Positions 1 to 8,829 of a DNA stretch of 64,000 nucleotides are shown here, piece after piece (positions within the stretch are counted from its first letter, which is position 1; every line of letters starts with the position of its first letter). A program made the translations under genes and the position numbers. The stretch comes from Hymenobacter sp. YIM 151858-1. GTDB lineage: Bacteria > Bacteroidota > Bacteroidia > Cytophagales > Hymenobacteraceae. The notes under the pieces are model-generated. The model worked only from the letters and a program-made list of their open reading frames with translations. It did no database searches and had not been told where the DNA came from. The stretch lies in assembly GCF_025979705.1 (NCBI RefSeq), contig NZ_CP110136.1:682001-746000 (forward strand), given 5' to 3'.

Positions 1-1
1 C

Positions 2-820
2 TGCACCGTGGATCGGCTGAAGCAGAAAATCCTGATCAGCCGGTTCTCGAAGCTCCAGGACATGGCCACGGCCGAGCTGGTGCAGGTGTGGCCCGGCAAC
101 CACGGCGCCGTGCCCGAGTACCGCGAAATTTGGGCGCCCGAGCTGCAGCGCATCAATGGCCGATGGTACATCTACTTCGCCCTCTACAACGCCCGCAACG
201 GCGAGGAGCGGCTCTACGCCCTCGAAAGCCTCACCGACGATGCCCTGGGTGCGTACGCGTTCCGGGGCAAGCTCGAGGTGCCCACCGACCGGTGGGCCAT
301 CGACGGGACGGTGCTGCAGCTCGAGGGCGAAATGTACTTCCTGTGGTCGGGGTGGGAGGGGTTCAGCAACACCAGCCAGAACATTTACATCGCCCGCATG
401 CGCAACCCCTACACCATTGCTTCGGATCGGGTGTGCATCAGCCGGCCCGAGCACGATTGGGAAAAGCAGGGCTACCCGCACGTAAACGAGGGGCCGCAGG
501 TGCTGCAGCACGCGGGGCGCACGTTCATCATTTACTCCGCCAGCGGCAGCTGGACGGACGATTACTGCCTCGGCCAGCTTACCTACCTGGGCGGCTACCC
601 GCTCGAGCCCGCGTCGTGGCGCAAGGAGCCGCAGCCGGTGTTCTCGAAAACCGATACCATCTTCGGGCCGGGCCACGCTTCGTTTGTGGTCGTGGATGGG
701 CAGCACCACATCATTTACCACGCGGCGCGCAGCAGCCAGGCCGGTTGGGCGCGGCAAATCAGAGCCAAGCCGTTTGGGTGGCACCCCGATGGCTCGCCCA
801 ACTTCGGCCGGCCGTTGTAG
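2..820 (+). CDS. Glycoside hydrolase family 43-like protein, C-terminal part (start outside window)
   Basis: The reading frame is open to the left edge, so the N-terminus is missing. The visible 272 residues carry typical GH43 five-bladed propeller motifs: IWAPELQRINGRWYIYFA early on, WAIDGTVL (the family's Asp that tunes the general acid), and VNEGPQVLQHAGRTF, whose Glu is the usual general acid. GH43 enzymes cleave arabinose- or xylose-containing plant polysaccharides. The substrate cannot be deduced here. The usual first blade with the catalytic base Asp should lie just upstream of the window. The C-terminus ends right after the fifth blade, with no added carbohydrate-binding or sorting domain. 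Confidence 0.85.
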   Translation, partial: CTVDRLKQKILISRFSKLQDMATAELVQVWPGNHGAVPEYREIWAPELQRINGRWYIYFALYNARNGEERLYALESLTDDALGAYAFRGKLEVPTDRWAIDGTVLQLEGEMYFLWSGWEGFSNTSQNIYIARMRNPYTIASDRVCISRPEHDWEKQGYPHVNEGPQVLQHAGRTFIIYSASGSWTDDYCLGQLTYLGGYPLEPASWRKEPQPVFSKTDTIFGPGHASFVVVDGQHHIIYHAARSSQAGWARQIRAKPFGWHPDGSPNFGRPL

Positions 821-860
821 GTTTAGGTTGCGCCTGAGGAATGATTTCGTGATTCTTGAA

Positions 861-1060
861 CGTCATGCTTCATCTGGCGTCCGCTTGTCGAACCGAAGGA
901 AGGCGTAAGCCAAGCATCTCTACCGCTTCGTCCGCAATCGTCACAGAACGTCATGTCGAGCCCAGTCGAGACATCTCGCGTGCTGACGCGTGGTAGTAAC
1001 CCGAACGGAGCGGTAGAGATGCTTGGCTACGCCGACCTGCGGTTCGACAAGCGCAGCATA
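861..1060. repeat. Composite inverted repeat, family A (CATGCT...AAGCATCTCTACCGCTTCG)
   Basis: Positions 861-930 read CATGCTTCATC...CTTGTCGAACCGAAGG...AAGCATCTCTACCGCTTCG. Positions 1011-1060 carry the complement (CGGTAGAGATGCTTGGCTACGCCGACC...GGTTCGACAAGCG). A second related unit sits between them (GTCATGTCGAGCCCAGTCGAGACATCTCGCG, 949-981). The whole can fold as a long imperfect hairpin. The same family recurs at 12384-12580, 31819-32041 and 35269-35405. It fills most of the gene-free stretch 821-1186. Confidence 0.75.
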
Positions 1061-1186
1061 ACCGTCTCATTATTTCCAGACACAGCCTGGTATGCAGCAC
1101 GTTGCGCTGCCGGCGCCGGCCACCCGCCTGGCCCGGCGCACGTATGCAGGCATAGTCCACCTCCTCGAACCTGTTTGCCCACTGGT

Positions 1187-1321
1187 ATGAAGCTTCCCGG
1201 TTTAAAGCGTCGGCCCATTCGCGACGAATCGCCCGACGACAAATACATTAAGTGGGGCTGGTACCTGATGGGGCTGCTCGCCGTGGCCTGGGCGGTGTAT
1301 AGCTTGTTTTTCGAGCAGTAA
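1187..1321 (+). CDS. Small single-span membrane protein, 44 residues
   Basis: An ATG at 1187 opens a short frame with a basic, charged N-terminal half (MKLPGLKRRPIRDESPDDKY) and one hydrophobic segment near residues 25-40 (WYLMGLLAVAWAVYSLFF), ending in EQ. The layout suggests a cytoplasmic N-terminus and a single transmembrane helix. The frame stays open upstream into the repeat, but that part has no protein-like composition, so the ATG at 1187 is preferred. I do not recognise a family. Confidence 0.5.
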   Translation: MKLPGLKRRPIRDESPDDKYIKWGWYLMGLLAVAWAVYSLFFEQ

Positions 1322-1391
1322 GCCCTAGGTGCCGCCGCGCCCGGGGCCGGCCAGCAGCCACGATGCCCCGCGTATTGCCGACCTTTGCGGC

Positions 1392-2720
1392 ATGCATACC
1401 CTCGAACAGCTGCGCACCGGGCAATTGGCGGGCATTAACCGGCTCGATTTATCGTGTGGCCTCACGGAGTTCCCAAACGAAATTTTCGACCTGGCCGACA
1501 CGCTCGAAATCCTTAACCTGTCGGGCAATGCCCTATCAGCGCTGCCTGCCGACCTAGGGCGCCTGCACCGGCTGCGCATCCTGTTCTGCTCCGATAACCA
1601 GTTTACCACCGTGCCCGAAGTGCTGGGCCAATGCCCGCAACTGAGCATGGTGGGCTTCAAGGCCAACCGCATCCGTACGCTGCCGGCCGCCGCCTTGCCG
1701 GAGCAGCTGCGGTGGCTGATTCTCACGGATAACGAGCTGGAGGAATTGCCCGCGGAAATCGGCAACTGCACCCAGCTGCAAAAGCTCATGCTGGCCGGCA
1801 ACCGCCTGCAGCACCTGCCCGAAACCCTGGCCCGGTGCACCGGCCTGGAGCTGCTGCGCATTGCCGCCAACCGCCTGGAGGCCTTGCCCGAGTGGCTGTT
1901 GCAGCTGCCGCGGCTTGCCTGGCTGGCCTACGCCGGCAACCCCTTCGCCGACGGCATCGAGGCCGCAGCCGTGGCCCGGCGCCCCATCGTCGGCATCGAT
2001 TGGGCCAGTTTGCAGCTCGAGCAGCAGCTGGGCGAAGGCGCTTCGGGCGTCATCCACCGGGCGCGGTGGCAACCCGAACGGGCTGCGCCCCAGGCCGAAG
2101 TAGCCGTAAAGCTGTTCAGAGGCGCCGTTACGAGCGACGGGCTGCCGCACAGCGAAATGGCCGCCTGCATCAGCGCCGGCGCGCACCCCAACCTGATTGC
2201 CGTGGCGGGCAAAATTCAGCAGCACCCCGCCGGCGCCGAGGGGCTGGTGCTGCAGCTCATCGAGCCCCGTTTTGGCAACCTCGCCGGGCCGCCCAGCCTG
2301 GCCAGCTGCACCCGCGATGTGTACGCCGCGGGCACCCGCTTCTCGCTGCCCGAGGTGCTGCGCATCGCCCTGGGTATTGCCTCCGCGGTGCGGCACTTGC
2401 ACAGCCGCGGCATTCTGCACGGCGACTTGTACGCCCACAATATTCTGGTGGCCGCGGGCGGCCAATGCCTGCTCGGCGACTTCGGCGCCGCCTGCTTTTT
2501 CGACCCCTCCGACGAGGCTACTGCCCGCGCACTGCAGCAGGTAGAGGCCCGCGCCTTTGGCTGTTTGCTGGAGGAACTGCTGCAGCGTTGCGTTGATGAC
2601 GCCCGCCCCGAAGTACGGCAAGCCCTAGGTGCTTTGCAGCAACGTTGCGTGCAGCCAGAGGTAGCCAGCCGCCCGCTGTTCGCCGAAATCGAGCAAGCCC
2701 TAGGTGAGTTGCAGGCCTAG
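1392..2720 (+). CDS. Leucine-rich-repeat protein fused to a protein kinase domain
   Basis: Residues about 1-190 form eight or so leucine-rich repeats of the bacterial LxxLxLxxNxLxxLP type. Residues about 210-440 are a Hanks-type kinase: glycine loop GEGASGVIHRA, VAIK-like lysine in AVKLF, catalytic loop HGDLYAHNIL (HGD in place of HRD, so a non-RD kinase) and the metal-binding GDFGAA. It probably phosphorylates Ser/Thr, with the LRRs choosing partners. No membrane span is seen. The start at 1392 is chosen because the repeats begin just after it. A near-consensus -7 box (GACCTTTG, 1379-1386) would make the mRNA almost leaderless. The kinase activation segment is short and may limit activity. 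Confidence 0.85.
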   Translation: MHTLEQLRTGQLAGINRLDLSCGLTEFPNEIFDLADTLEILNLSGNALSALPADLGRLHRLRILFCSDNQFTTVPEVLGQCPQLSMVGFKANRIRTLPAAALPEQLRWLILTDNELEELPAEIGNCTQLQKLMLAGNRLQHLPETLARCTGLELLRIAANRLEALPEWLLQLPRLAWLAYAGNPFADGIEAAAVARRPIVGIDWASLQLEQQLGEGASGVIHRARWQPERAAPQAEVAVKLFRGAVTSDGLPHSEMAACISAGAHPNLIAVAGKIQQHPAGAEGLVLQLIEPRFGNLAGPPSLASCTRDVYAAGTRFSLPEVLRIALGIASAVRHLHSRGILHGDLYAHNILVAAGGQCLLGDFGAACFFDPSDEATARALQQVEARAFGCLLEELLQRCVDDARPEVRQALGALQQRCVQPEVASRPLFAEIEQALGELQA

Positions 2721-2755
2721 CGCTCCGTGCGCGGCTCCGGGCCGTACTGAGTGGT

Positions 2756-3217
2756 ATGCTTCGTTGGTCCGACGTTATCAAGTACGCCAAATACAGCAAC
2801 CCCGAGCCGCCGCGGCGCGTCGAGAAAACCGATGCCGAATGGCGCCGGCAGCTTACGCCCGCGCAATACCACGTGGCGCGCGAAAAAGGCACCGAGCCGC
2901 CGTACCGCAATGCCTACTGCCGCGCCTACGAGCCGGGCGTGTACGTGTGCATCGGGTGCGGCAGCCGGTTGTTCGATTCGGCCACCAAGTACCACGCTAT
3001 TTCGGGCTGGCCCAGCTTCACGCAGCCGGCGGCTAAAAACGCCATCAAATACGCCTTCGACGGCAGCCACCACATGCAGCGCGTGGAGGTGCTCTGCAAC
3101 GTGTGCGATTGTCACCTAGGGCACGTGTTTCCTGATGGGCCGGCGCCGCACGGGCTGCGCTACTGCATCAACTCGGAGTGTATCCGGTTGCTGGAAAACC
3201 CGCTGCGCGAGCCCTAG
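2756..3217 (+). CDS. msrB: Peptide-methionine (R)-S-oxide reductase (MsrB)
   Basis: The 153-residue protein repairs methionine-R-sulfoxide in oxidised proteins. It has two zinc-binding CxxC pairs (CIGC near residue 63 and CNVC near residue 113), the family signature CHLGHVFPDGP, and the catalytic cysteine in RYCINS close to the C-terminus. GWPSF, another MsrB signature, is present. It has no signal peptide, so it acts in the cytoplasm. It lies 35 bp after the LRR-kinase gene on the same strand and may be co-transcribed. Confidence 0.93.
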   Translation: MLRWSDVIKYAKYSNPEPPRRVEKTDAEWRRQLTPAQYHVAREKGTEPPYRNAYCRAYEPGVYVCIGCGSRLFDSATKYHAISGWPSFTQPAAKNAIKYAFDGSHHMQRVEVLCNVCDCHLGHVFPDGPAPHGLRYCINSECIRLLENPLREP

Positions 3218-3293
3218 GTGCAGTTGCTGCAGCCAAATCAAATAAGCCAACGCAGTAAGCCCGGAGGGCGCTAAGCCGCACGAGCACCTAGGG

Positions 3294-4523
3294 CTAATGC
3301 GCCGGTTCGGCCACTGCCGCCTCGGCCTTAGCGGGCATGGGCGTAACGTTGCGCCGCCCCACGAGCAAAATCAGCAGGGCCACCACCGAGGTTACCATCA
3401 TGATAGCCACCATGGGCACGGCCGTGTGGTTGTTGAACACGCTAACGGCCGCCGACGCCATGGCGCCAATGCCCATGCGAATGGCGCCCATCAGCGACGA
3501 GGCACTGCCGGCGTTTTGGCTGAACGGAGCCAGCGACAAAGCCGCTGTGTTGGGGCTGCTGAAACCCAGGCAGCACAGAAAAACGAAGAGCAACGCGATG
3601 GTGCCGTACAGGCCGATCAATCCGTTCACCGTCAGCACCAAAAACACCACGCTGGTAGCCACCTGGCAGCACAAGGCGCCAAACACCAGCTGCTCGCTCC
3701 GGAAGCGGCGCAGCAGCACACTGTTTACCTGGCTGGCGCCGATGAGGCCGATGGACAGGAAGGCGAAAATCCAGCCGTATACTTTGCTGTCGACGCCGAA
3801 AATATCCATGAACACCAGCGGCGAATCGGCCACGTACACAAACAACCCGCAGAACGACAAGGCCCCCGTGAGGGTGTAGGTGTAGAAGCTGGGCTCGCGC
3901 AGCACCTGCCAGAAGTTGGCGAGGATGGGCCGGGGTTTCAGCGACAGATTAGGGTTGGGCTGATACGACTCGGGCAGCCAGAGCAGGCAAGCCAGCAGCA
4001 GCGCCACGCCCATGAGGGCCAGCGTTACAAACACGCCCTGCCAGCCAAACGCGGCCGTAACGTAGCCGCCCACCGTGGGCGCCAGCATGGGCGAGAGGCC
4101 CACCACCAGCAGCAGCAAGGCAAACACCTTGGCGGTATCCTGCACCGGAAACAAATCGCGCACCATGGCCATGCAGGCTACCGCCGCCGCGCAGCTGCCC
4201 ACCGCCTGAAAAAAGCGCAGGGCAATAAGCGCATCAATCGAGTGCAGGGTGGCGCAGGCCGCCGAGCTGAGAATGTAGAGCGCCAGGCCCACGTACAGCG
4301 GTTTTTTGCGCCCGTAGCGGTCGAGGAGCGGCCCGTAGAGCAGCTGCCCCGCCGAAATACCGATGAAGTAGCTCGACAGCGACAGCGCCACCCGGGCCGG
4401 CGTGGTATGCAAATCCTGGGCAATGGCCGGGAAGCCCGGCAGGTACATATCGATGGTGAACGGACCCAGGGCCGACAGGCTGCCCAGGATCAGGATAAGC
4501 GAAAAGTATCGTTGCTTCGTCAT
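3294..4523 (-). CDS. Bcr/CflA-family multidrug MFS exporter
   Basis: The 409-residue protein has 12 hydrophobic segments. N-terminal features match the Bcr/CflA drug:H+ antiporter group: GPFTIDMYLPGFPAIAQDL in and after helix 1, GQLLYGPLLDRYGRKKPL (motif A, loop 2-3), and GLSPMLAPTVGGY in helix 5. Such proteins export bicyclomycin, chloramphenicol or similar compounds from the inner membrane. It is convergent with msrB, with only about 76 bp between the stops. The substrate is unknown. Confidence 0.88.
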   Translation of the reverse strand: MTKQRYFSLILILGSLSALGPFTIDMYLPGFPAIAQDLHTTPARVALSLSSYFIGISAGQLLYGPLLDRYGRKKPLYVGLALYILSSAACATLHSIDALIALRFFQAVGSCAAAVACMAMVRDLFPVQDTAKVFALLLLVVGLSPMLAPTVGGYVTAAFGWQGVFVTLALMGVALLLACLLWLPESYQPNPNLSLKPRPILANFWQVLREPSFYTYTLTGALSFCGLFVYVADSPLVFMDIFGVDSKVYGWIFAFLSIGLIGASQVNSVLLRRFRSEQLVFGALCCQVATSVVFLVLTVNGLIGLYGTIALLFVFLCCLGFSSPNTAALSLAPFSQNAGSASSLMGAIRMGIGAMASAAVSVFNNHTAVPMVAIMMVTSVVALLILLVGRRNVTPMPAKAEAAVAEPAH

Positions 4524-4938
4524 GGAGAAAGTACCTGGGAAAATGCCGGCGGCACTTTGGGCGGGGTGGGCCAGAGCCGCTACTGCGCCCGGAAATACCC
4601 GGTGCGTAACTGCGGGCTAAGGCGTTGATGAATAGGCTAGTAGGGGCGGAGTGCAGAGTGCGGCGCCTCAATCAACCAGCTGCTGCCTGCGCGTTGCCGG
4701 TGTAAAGTAACGGCATTGCGTGGGGATGGATGCGCACGAGCCGGTGATTTGTAGGTAACCTGGGCAGGGCAGTTGCGGCAGCTTTTGCGGTGATGAAAAA
4801 GCACCTGGCCTCGCCGCTGCGCTTAAGGAATTGGCCGGGCCCAGCGCGGCGGGCGGGCGGCCCGGGTGGTTGTTGGCGGCGGAGCTACGTATGTAGGGGC
4901 TGCAGGCTACGGCCAGGCTTTGGCCGCGTTTCTGATCC
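4524..4938. other. Gene-free stretch between divergent genes
   Basis: This 415-bp stretch lies between the start of the MFS gene (minus strand) and the UvrA paralogue (plus strand), so it should hold both promoters. I see no protein-like frame, RNA gene, repeat or clear -7 TAnnTTTG box in it. Confidence 0.4.
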
Positions 4939-7494
4939 ATGGCAACACAAAATCCTCCTGCTTCGGCAGCTCCCGATTTCACCGGCTTTGTGCACGTGCG
5001 CGGCGCCCGTGAGCACAACCTCAAGAACGTAGACCTCGAGATTCCGCGCGATGCCCTGGTGGTGTTTACCGGCGTGTCGGGCTCGGGCAAATCGTCGCTG
5101 GCATTCGGCACGTTGTACGCCGAGGCCCAGCGCCGCTACCTCGAGTCGGTGTCGCCGTACGCGCGGCGCTTGTTCCACCAAATGGCTGTGCCCGAGGTCG
5201 ATAGCATCGACGGGCTGCCGCCGGCCGTGGCCTTGCAGCAGCAGCGGGGCACGCCCACCACGCGCTCGTCGGTAGGCTCGGTTACTACGCTCTCCAACCT
5301 GCTGCGCATGCTCTACTCGCGCGCCGGCGACTACCCCGCGGGCCAGGGCATCATCTACGCCGAAGCGTTTTCCTCGAACACCCCCGAAGGCGCCTGCCCC
5401 ACCTGCCACGGCCTGGGTAGGATTTACGAAGTAACGGAGCAGAGCATGGTGCCCGACCCCACGCTTACCATCCGCGAGCGGGCCATTGCCGCGTGGCCGC
5501 AGGCCTGGGGCGGCCAAAACCAGCGCGACATCCTCGTGACCCTAGGTTACGACGTGGACGTGCCGTGGCAGGAGCTGCCGCAGGAGCAGCGCGACTGGAT
5601 TCTGTTTACCGAAGAGCAGCCCGTGGTGCCCGTGTACCCCGGCTACTCGCCCCAGGAAACGCAGCGCGCCCTCAAGCGCAAAGAGCCGCCCAACTACATG
5701 GGCACTTTTACCAGCGCCCGGCGCCACGTGCTGCACACCTTCGCCAACACCCAAAGCCCCCTCATGAAAAAGCGGGCCCTGCAGTACATGCTCAGCACCG
5801 AGTGCCCGCTGTGCCGCGGCAAGCGCCTACGGCCCGAGTCGTTGTCGGTTACGTTTGCCGGGCTCGATATTGCCGAAATGGCTGCGCTGCCGCTCAAGCG
5901 CGTGGCCGCCCTGCTGCAGCCCTTTGCCGAGGGCACCGCCAAAGGCCGCAAGCGCCACGATGCCGAGCACCCCGAGCAAGCCATTGTGGCCCAGCGCATC
6001 GCCCACGACCTGGTGGCCCGCCTCGCGGTGCTGCTCGACCTAGGGCTGGGCTACCTCTCTTTAGAGCGCAGCACGCCCACGCTCTCGCCGGGCGAGCTGC
6101 AGCGCCTGCGGCTGGCTACGCAGCTGTACTCCAACCTGTTCGGGGTGGTGTACGTGCTCGACGAGCCTTCCGCCGGCCTGCACCCCTCCGATACCGAGGC
6201 GTTGCTGCAAGCCCTGCACAGCCTCAAGCAAGCCGGCAACTCGCTGTTCGTGGTCGAGCACAACCTCGACGTAATCCGGCAGGCCGATTGGCTGGTAGAT
6301 GTGGGCCCTGCCGCCGGCGAAAAAGGCGGCGAAATCCTGTACAGCGGCCGGCCTGCTGGCCTGGCGGAGGTAGCCGCCTCGCAGACGCGCCGCTACCTCT
6401 TTAACGCTGCCGAGGCCGAACTACCTAGGAACCCGCGCACCCCCGGCGGCTGGCTAAAGCTGGCCGGCATCTCGCGCAACAACCTGGACAACCTGGCGGT
6501 AGCCTTCCCGCTGGGCGTAATGACCACCGTAACCGGCGTGTCGGGTTCGGGTAAATCGAGCCTGGTAAGCCAGGTGCTGGTGGAGCTGGTAGGGGAAGCA
6601 TTGGGAGTGAAGACGGAAGAAGGAGGAATAGCAGACGAAGGCGAGGCAGACCTTCTTCATTCCTCATTCGTCGCTCTTCCTTCTGAAGGTCGCATCGTGA
6701 GCGGCCTGGAAAGCATCAAGCGCCTCGTGCGCGTCGATCAGAAACCCATCGGGCGCACGCCGCGCTCCAACATGGCCACGTACACCGGCCTGTTCGACCA
6801 CGTGCGCAAGCTGTTCGCCGCCACGCCTGCCGCCCGCAAGCGCCGCTACGATGCCGGCCGCTTCTCCTTCAACGTGGCCAAAGGCCGCTGCGAAAACTGC
6901 CAGGGCGAAGGTTTCGTGATGGTGGAGCTGCTGTTTCTGCCCAGCGTGTACGCGCCCTGCCCCGTGTGCCACGGCGCCCGCTACAACGCCAAAACCCTCG
7001 AAATAACCTACCGCGACAAGAACATTGCCGAAGTGCTGAACCTGACCGTAGACGCCGCCTGGGAGTTTTTCGACGAGGAGCCTGCCGTGCACCGCGCCCT
7101 CACGGTGCTGCGCGAGGTAGGCCTGGGCTACCTGCGCCTGGGGCAACCGGCCACCGAGCTATCGGGCGGCGAAGCGCAGCGCATCAAACTGGCCACGGAG
7201 CTGCAGCGCCAGGGTCGCGGCAACTCCCTGTACGTGCTCGATGAGCCCACCACCGGCCTGCACCCCTCCGACGTGGAGAAACTGCTGGTGCAGCTCGATG
7301 GCTTGGTGGAAGCCGGCAACACCGTGGTGGTAGTAGAGCACGACATGCGCGTGGTGGCCGGCAGCGACTGGGTTATCGACATGGGCCCCGGCGCCGGCGA
7401 CGAAGGCGGCCACGTGGTAGCCGCCGGCCCGCCCGCCGAAGTGGCGAAAAGCAAACAAAGCCGCACGGCGCCCTACCTGCGGCGGTTTAAATAA
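4939..7494 (+). CDS. UvrA-family ABC ATPase, short class II paralogue (UvrA2/DrrC-like)
   Basis: The 851-residue protein has two ABC modules: Walker A GVSGSGKSSLAFG (Lys51) and a second GVSGSGKSSL near residue 535; signature motifs SPGELQRLRLATQL and LSGGEAQRIKLATEL; Walker B VYVLDEPSAGLHP and LYVLDEPTTGLHP. Zinc-finger cysteines CPTCHG, CPLCRG, CENCQGEG and CPVCHGARY are visible. It is about 90 residues shorter than housekeeping UvrA, as in the UvrA2 group linked to tolerance of DNA-binding drugs rather than core excision repair. Roughly residues 555-584 are a charged low-complexity insert derived from a repeat-like DNA segment (6604-6690). Confidence 0.9.
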   Translation: MATQNPPASAAPDFTGFVHVRGAREHNLKNVDLEIPRDALVVFTGVSGSGKSSLAFGTLYAEAQRRYLESVSPYARRLFHQMAVPEVDSIDGLPPAVALQQQRGTPTTRSSVGSVTTLSNLLRMLYSRAGDYPAGQGIIYAEAFSSNTPEGACPTCHGLGRIYEVTEQSMVPDPTLTIRERAIAAWPQAWGGQNQRDILVTLGYDVDVPWQELPQEQRDWILFTEEQPVVPVYPGYSPQETQRALKRKEPPNYMGTFTSARRHVLHTFANTQSPLMKKRALQYMLSTECPLCRGKRLRPESLSVTFAGLDIAEMAALPLKRVAALLQPFAEGTAKGRKRHDAEHPEQAIVAQRIAHDLVARLAVLLDLGLGYLSLERSTPTLSPGELQRLRLATQLYSNLFGVVYVLDEPSAGLHPSDTEALLQALHSLKQAGNSLFVVEHNLDVIRQADWLVDVGPAAGEKGGEILYSGRPAGLAEVAASQTRRYLFNAAEAELPRNPRTPGGWLKLAGISRNNLDNLAVAFPLGVMTTVTGVSGSGKSSLVSQVLVELVGEALGVKTEEGGIADEGEADLLHSSFVALPSEGRIVSGLESIKRLVRVDQKPIGRTPRSNMATYTGLFDHVRKLFAATPAARKRRYDAGRFSFNVAKGRCENCQGEGFVMVELLFLPSVYAPCPVCHGARYNAKTLEITYRDKNIAEVLNLTVDAAWEFFDEEPAVHRALTVLREVGLGYLRLGQPATELSGGEAQRIKLATELQRQGRGNSLYVLDEPTTGLHPSDVEKLLVQLDGLVEAGNTVVVVEHDMRVVAGSDWVIDMGPGAGDEGGHVVAAGPPAEVAKSKQSRTAPYLRRFK

Positions 7495-7877
7495 CCGCCC
7501 CGGTGTGGCACCGAGTGGCACTCGGTGGTGGCGCCGCAGGCGCCAAGGCGGGGCCGCGCAACTGCTGGCGCGCGTCTTAGCGCTTTCAGCGCGCGACTCG
7601 TGCCGCAGCATGGAGGGGAGTCTCCAGACTCCCGGGCGTTGCACGGCACCTGGGGCACGGCATGCCCGCGTGAGGTGCCTGCCCTTTCAAAAGCCACCGG
7701 CACCTAGGCCGCGTCGTTCACGGCACGGGAGTCGGAGACTCCCAACCATGCTCAGGCACGAGTCGCGCGCTGAAAGCGCTAAGACGCGCGCCAGCAGTTA
7801 CTTCTCAGTACTGCGCGGTTCCGCCTTGGCGCCTGCGGCGCCACCACCGAGTGCCACTCGGTGCCACACCGGGGCGG
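7495..7877. repeat. 383-bp giant inverted repeat (stem arms of about 140-150 bp)
   Basis: The left arm 7495-7633 and right arm 7727-7877 are reverse complements over almost their full length. The outermost 31 bp pair perfectly (CCGCCCCGGTGTGGCACCG... with its complement ending at 7877). The right arm has one 12-nt insertion (around 7798-7810) and a few substitutions. Each arm contains smaller palindromes (GAGTGGCACTC, GGCGCCGCAGGCGCC, GCGCGCG). The 93-nt loop is 7634-7726. It starts at the stop codon of the UvrA paralogue. It could act as a terminator or be a non-autonomous mobile palindrome. Apparent reading frames inside it are artefacts of the repeat. Confidence 0.85.
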
Positions 7878-7954
7878 CACCCGGGGCCGGCAACCCGCGT
7901 ACAAGCAACTGCCGCGCATGGCCCAATCTGCTTTTTTGAAACCCGCTTTTGCCT

Positions 7955-8542
7955 ATGTCTTTTCTTGAAGAATTTATCCGCAACCCGGCCACGGTGGGCT
8001 CGATGGTGCCCAGCTCGCGCGAGCTGACCGAGCAGGTAATGGCCCCCATCGATTTTGCTACGGCCAACTGCATTGTGGAGTACGGCCCCGGCACGGGGGT
8101 ATTTACGGAGGCGCTGCTAAAGCGCCGCCGGCCCGAAACGGCCATTGTGCTCGTCGAGGTAAACCGCCGCTTCAGCGAGCTGCTGCGCCAGCGCTACGCT
8201 GCCCACCACAACGTGCACGTCATCCACGGCTCGGCCGATAAAACCGCCGAGTACCTGCAGCCGCTGGGCATCAGGCAAGTCGATTGCGTGGTGTGCGGGC
8301 TGCCGTTTTCGTCGCTGTCGAGGCGCCTGGGCTGGCGCATCCTGGAGCATACCCAGCAGCTGCTCGAGCCCGACGGCAAGCTGGTGTTGTTTCAGTACTC
8401 TATGCGCAACAAGCGCTTGTTCGAGCGGTTTTTCAGGCCCGTAAGCCACGAGCACGTACTCCTGAACCTGCCCCCGGCGCACGTGCTGGTGTACGCGCCG
8501 GCCGCGGCCGGCCGCCACGGGCAACCCGCGCAGGCCGCCTAG
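7955..8542 (+). CDS. SAM-dependent methyltransferase, phospholipid N-methyltransferase/KsgA-like
   Basis: The 195-residue protein begins FLEEFIRNPATVGSMVPSS and has the SAM-binding motif I VEYGPGTGVFTEALL (about residues 45-60), an acidic VEVN after strand 2, and CGLPFSSL in the position of the NPPF-like catalytic motif. This arrangement matches small phospholipid or PE N-methyltransferases of the rRNA-dimethylase fold. ATG 7955 is preferred over the TTG two codons upstream. The target (lipid or RNA) is not settled by sequence. It stands alone between the giant hairpin and a terminator. Confidence 0.7.
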   Translation: MSFLEEFIRNPATVGSMVPSSRELTEQVMAPIDFATANCIVEYGPGTGVFTEALLKRRRPETAIVLVEVNRRFSELLRQRYAAHHNVHVIHGSADKTAEYLQPLGIRQVDCVVCGLPFSSLSRRLGWRILEHTQQLLEPDGKLVLFQYSMRNKRLFERFFRPVSHEHVLLNLPPAHVLVYAPAAAGRHGQPAQAA

Positions 8543-8755
8543 GTGCGCCGCCCGCGGCTACGTATCGGCACCCGGGCAGCAGCCTCGCGGCAGAAAATAC
8601 GCAGCCGAAATTACCGGCATCGCGCAGCGCAAATCCCGTAGTTATCGGCCCTACCCGCCGCGGCCGCCCACGTTTAAGCTAGTGTGATTCGTCGCCTTAA
8701 TGCGGCAACTCGCGTAGTTTCTGGTGTGGTACTACGTGTGGCGCCGAATCAGTTA

Positions 8756-8792
8756 AAAACGCCCCCTCGGCAGACGGCCGAAGGGGCGTTTT
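8756..8792. terminator. Bidirectional rho-independent terminator
   Basis: The stem AAAACGCCCC.TCGG pairs with CCGA.GGGGCGTTTT and is followed by GTTTTT. It lies between the convergent methyltransferase and DUF421 genes and can serve both. Confidence 0.8.
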
Positions 8793-8829
8793 GTTTTTGC
8801 TCCGTCGTGGGCTAAGCCGGGGCTGCCAA

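Noticed and set aside
7505-7939. 144-residue plus-strand gene
   Set aside because: It lies wholly in the giant inverted repeat; the same residues recur on the two arms (a repeat artefact).
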